DNA of 6,639 bases from Pseudomonadota bacterium (GTDB taxonomy: Bacteria > Pseudomonadota > Alphaproteobacteria > Sphingomonadales > Sphingomonadaceae), in assembly GCA_023422695.1 (NCBI GenBank), contig JAFAGN010000131.1:1-6639 (forward strand), read 5' to 3'. The position numbers and the translations under genes are program-made. Shown here piece after piece: positions 5,856-6,639 of the stretch (position 1 is its first letter; the number at the start of each line of letters is the position of its first letter). The notes beneath the pieces were generated by a model. The model did not search any database and had not been told where the DNA came from. It worked only from the letters and a program-made list of their open reading frames with translations.

Positions 5856-6639
5856 ATGGACGCAGGGAAGGTCGATGCTCTGACGCCGCCGGTGCCGCCG
5901 GAGCCCTTTGCGCTGATCGTCGGTGGCGTCATGCAGGGGCACCCGCCCGACGCGCTCGAAACGGCGCTGCGCCATATGGGCCTGCGCCCCGAGCGGATCG
6001 AAGGCGATGGCGCCGCCAATGCGCCGACATGGTTCCGCCTGCGCTTTGGCGGGGTGTCTGTGCTGGCGGGTCCCGCCGCCGCGGCCGCAGTGGGCATCGC
6101 GGACCCCGAACATCCGTCGACGAGCTTGCTCGCCGCCAGCCTGCCGCGCGACTGGCATCAGGGCGGGCATTGCTGGATGGTCGTGGCCGAGCGCGGCGAG
6201 GCGGCCGCCGCGACGGCGCAACCGACGCAGATGCGCGAATTTTTCAAGATCATGGTGCTGCTGGTCGATCTGTTCGACGCCAGCCATCTTTTCTGGTCCC
6301 CGGCGCGGCTATGGTCCGATGCCCCGCAGTTTCGCGCCGCAATCGCCGAGATGCTGGCGAGCGGGATGCCGCCCGTGCTGCATCTGGTCGCGTTCCGGCG
6401 CCGCGAAGGGGCTGCGGGCGTGGAAGAGATCGGAACGCGCGGGCTGGCGCTGTTCGCCGGGCAGGAACTGGCAGCGCGGATGCCCGATGGCTGGACGGTG
6501 GCGGACATGGTGAAGCGGTTGTCGCGGCTGGCGCTCGACATGATGCTCAATGGATCGGTGAACGCGGCGCGCACGATGCGCGGGCTGGAGAGCGGCGAAT
6601 GGATAGACCTGTGGGCCGCCCCGCGGCGCGGGGGGGCGG
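5856..6639 (+). CDS. Uncharacterised protein, possibly DUF4261-like, 3' end cut by window
   Basis: This frame is open from the kup gap to the window edge, giving 261 residues without a stop from ATG 5856. That start has AGGGAGG (5837-5843) 12 nt upstream; in-frame ATGs at 5796 and 5826 lack a clear ribosome site. The product looks soluble, with no signal peptide or convincing membrane helix. It opens with a beta-like segment, FALIVGGV (18-25). Other landmarks are DWHQGGHCWMVV (99-110), FKIMVLLVDLFDASHLFWSP (130-149), PPVLHLVAFRR (172-182) and TRGLALFAGQEL (194-205), and then a helical C-terminal part. The order of a tryptophan-bearing FWSP segment, a hydrophobic strand and a G-L-F-G-x-E-L stretch recalls DUF4261 proteins, whose function is unknown. 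That match is from memory and uncertain. Codon use resembles its neighbours, so I see no sign of recent transfer. No function is proposed. Confidence 0.8.
   Translation, partial: MDAGKVDALTPPVPPEPFALIVGGVMQGHPPDALETALRHMGLRPERIEGDGAANAPTWFRLRFGGVSVLAGPAAAAAVGIADPEHPSTSLLAASLPRDWHQGGHCWMVVAERGEAAAATAQPTQMREFFKIMVLLVDLFDASHLFWSPARLWSDAPQFRAAIAEMLASGMPPVLHLVAFRRREGAAGVEEIGTRGLALFAGQELAARMPDGWTVADMVKRLSRLALDMMLNGSVNAARTMRGLESGEWIDLWAAPRRGGA

Noticed and set aside
5923..6513. + strand open frame of 196 codons after kup
   Set aside because: It lies in a different frame from the well-composed frame starting at 5856. Its product is rich in Arg, Cys, Trp and Pro, as expected of an out-of-frame reading.
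5835..6574. Overlapping - strand open frames opposite the last gene
   Set aside because: Their composition is biased and they compete with the better-supported + strand frame, which has a ribosome site and protein-like hydrophobic pattern.
6616..6639. GC-rich stem and G7 run at the window edge, resembling the CCCCGC/GCGGGG palindrome
   Set aside because: It lies in an open coding frame and is cut by the window. The similarity to the repeat family is limited to a 6-7 bp GC stem, which is easy to get by chance here.

Overview
The window is high in GC (roughly two thirds by eye), densely coded on the + strand, and reads as alphaproteobacterial, most likely a sphingomonad. Three things point there: the System I cytochrome c maturation gene order, the short CcmI, and a CCCCCGC-N4-GCGGGGG palindromic repeat of a type common in sphingomonad genomes. 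The taxonomic call is inference.

Positions 1-3751 hold the distal part of a cytochrome c maturation (ccm) operon: a possible tail of the preceding gene (ccmE expected), then complete ccmF, ccmG, ccmH and ccmI. The three visible junctions all overlap by 4 nt (ATGA, GTGA, ATGA), and the ccmF start makes a fourth ATGA with a stop in another frame. This suggests tight translational coupling. CcmG and CcmH keep the apocytochrome cysteines reduced, CcmI holds the apoprotein, and CcmF carries out heme ligation at the periplasmic face of the inner membrane.

The most notable structure is a long imperfect inverted repeat at 2587-2671, inside the 5' end of the ccmH reading frame. It either gives CcmH an unusual repeat-derived N-terminal extension or has moved the effective start codon. 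A single half-unit of the same palindrome lies at 37-54, just before ccmF.

After a 44-nt gap comes kup (3796-5757), a complete low-affinity potassium uptake transporter with a short His-containing N-terminal extension. A 98-nt gap with a hairpin over the kup stop follows. The last gene (5856 to the window edge) is an uncharacterised soluble protein, possibly DUF4261-like, truncated by the window. No RNA genes, CRISPR arrays, insertion sequences or defence-type modules were seen. The region is mostly ordinary housekeeping sequence, and I do not see convincing evidence of a new system.
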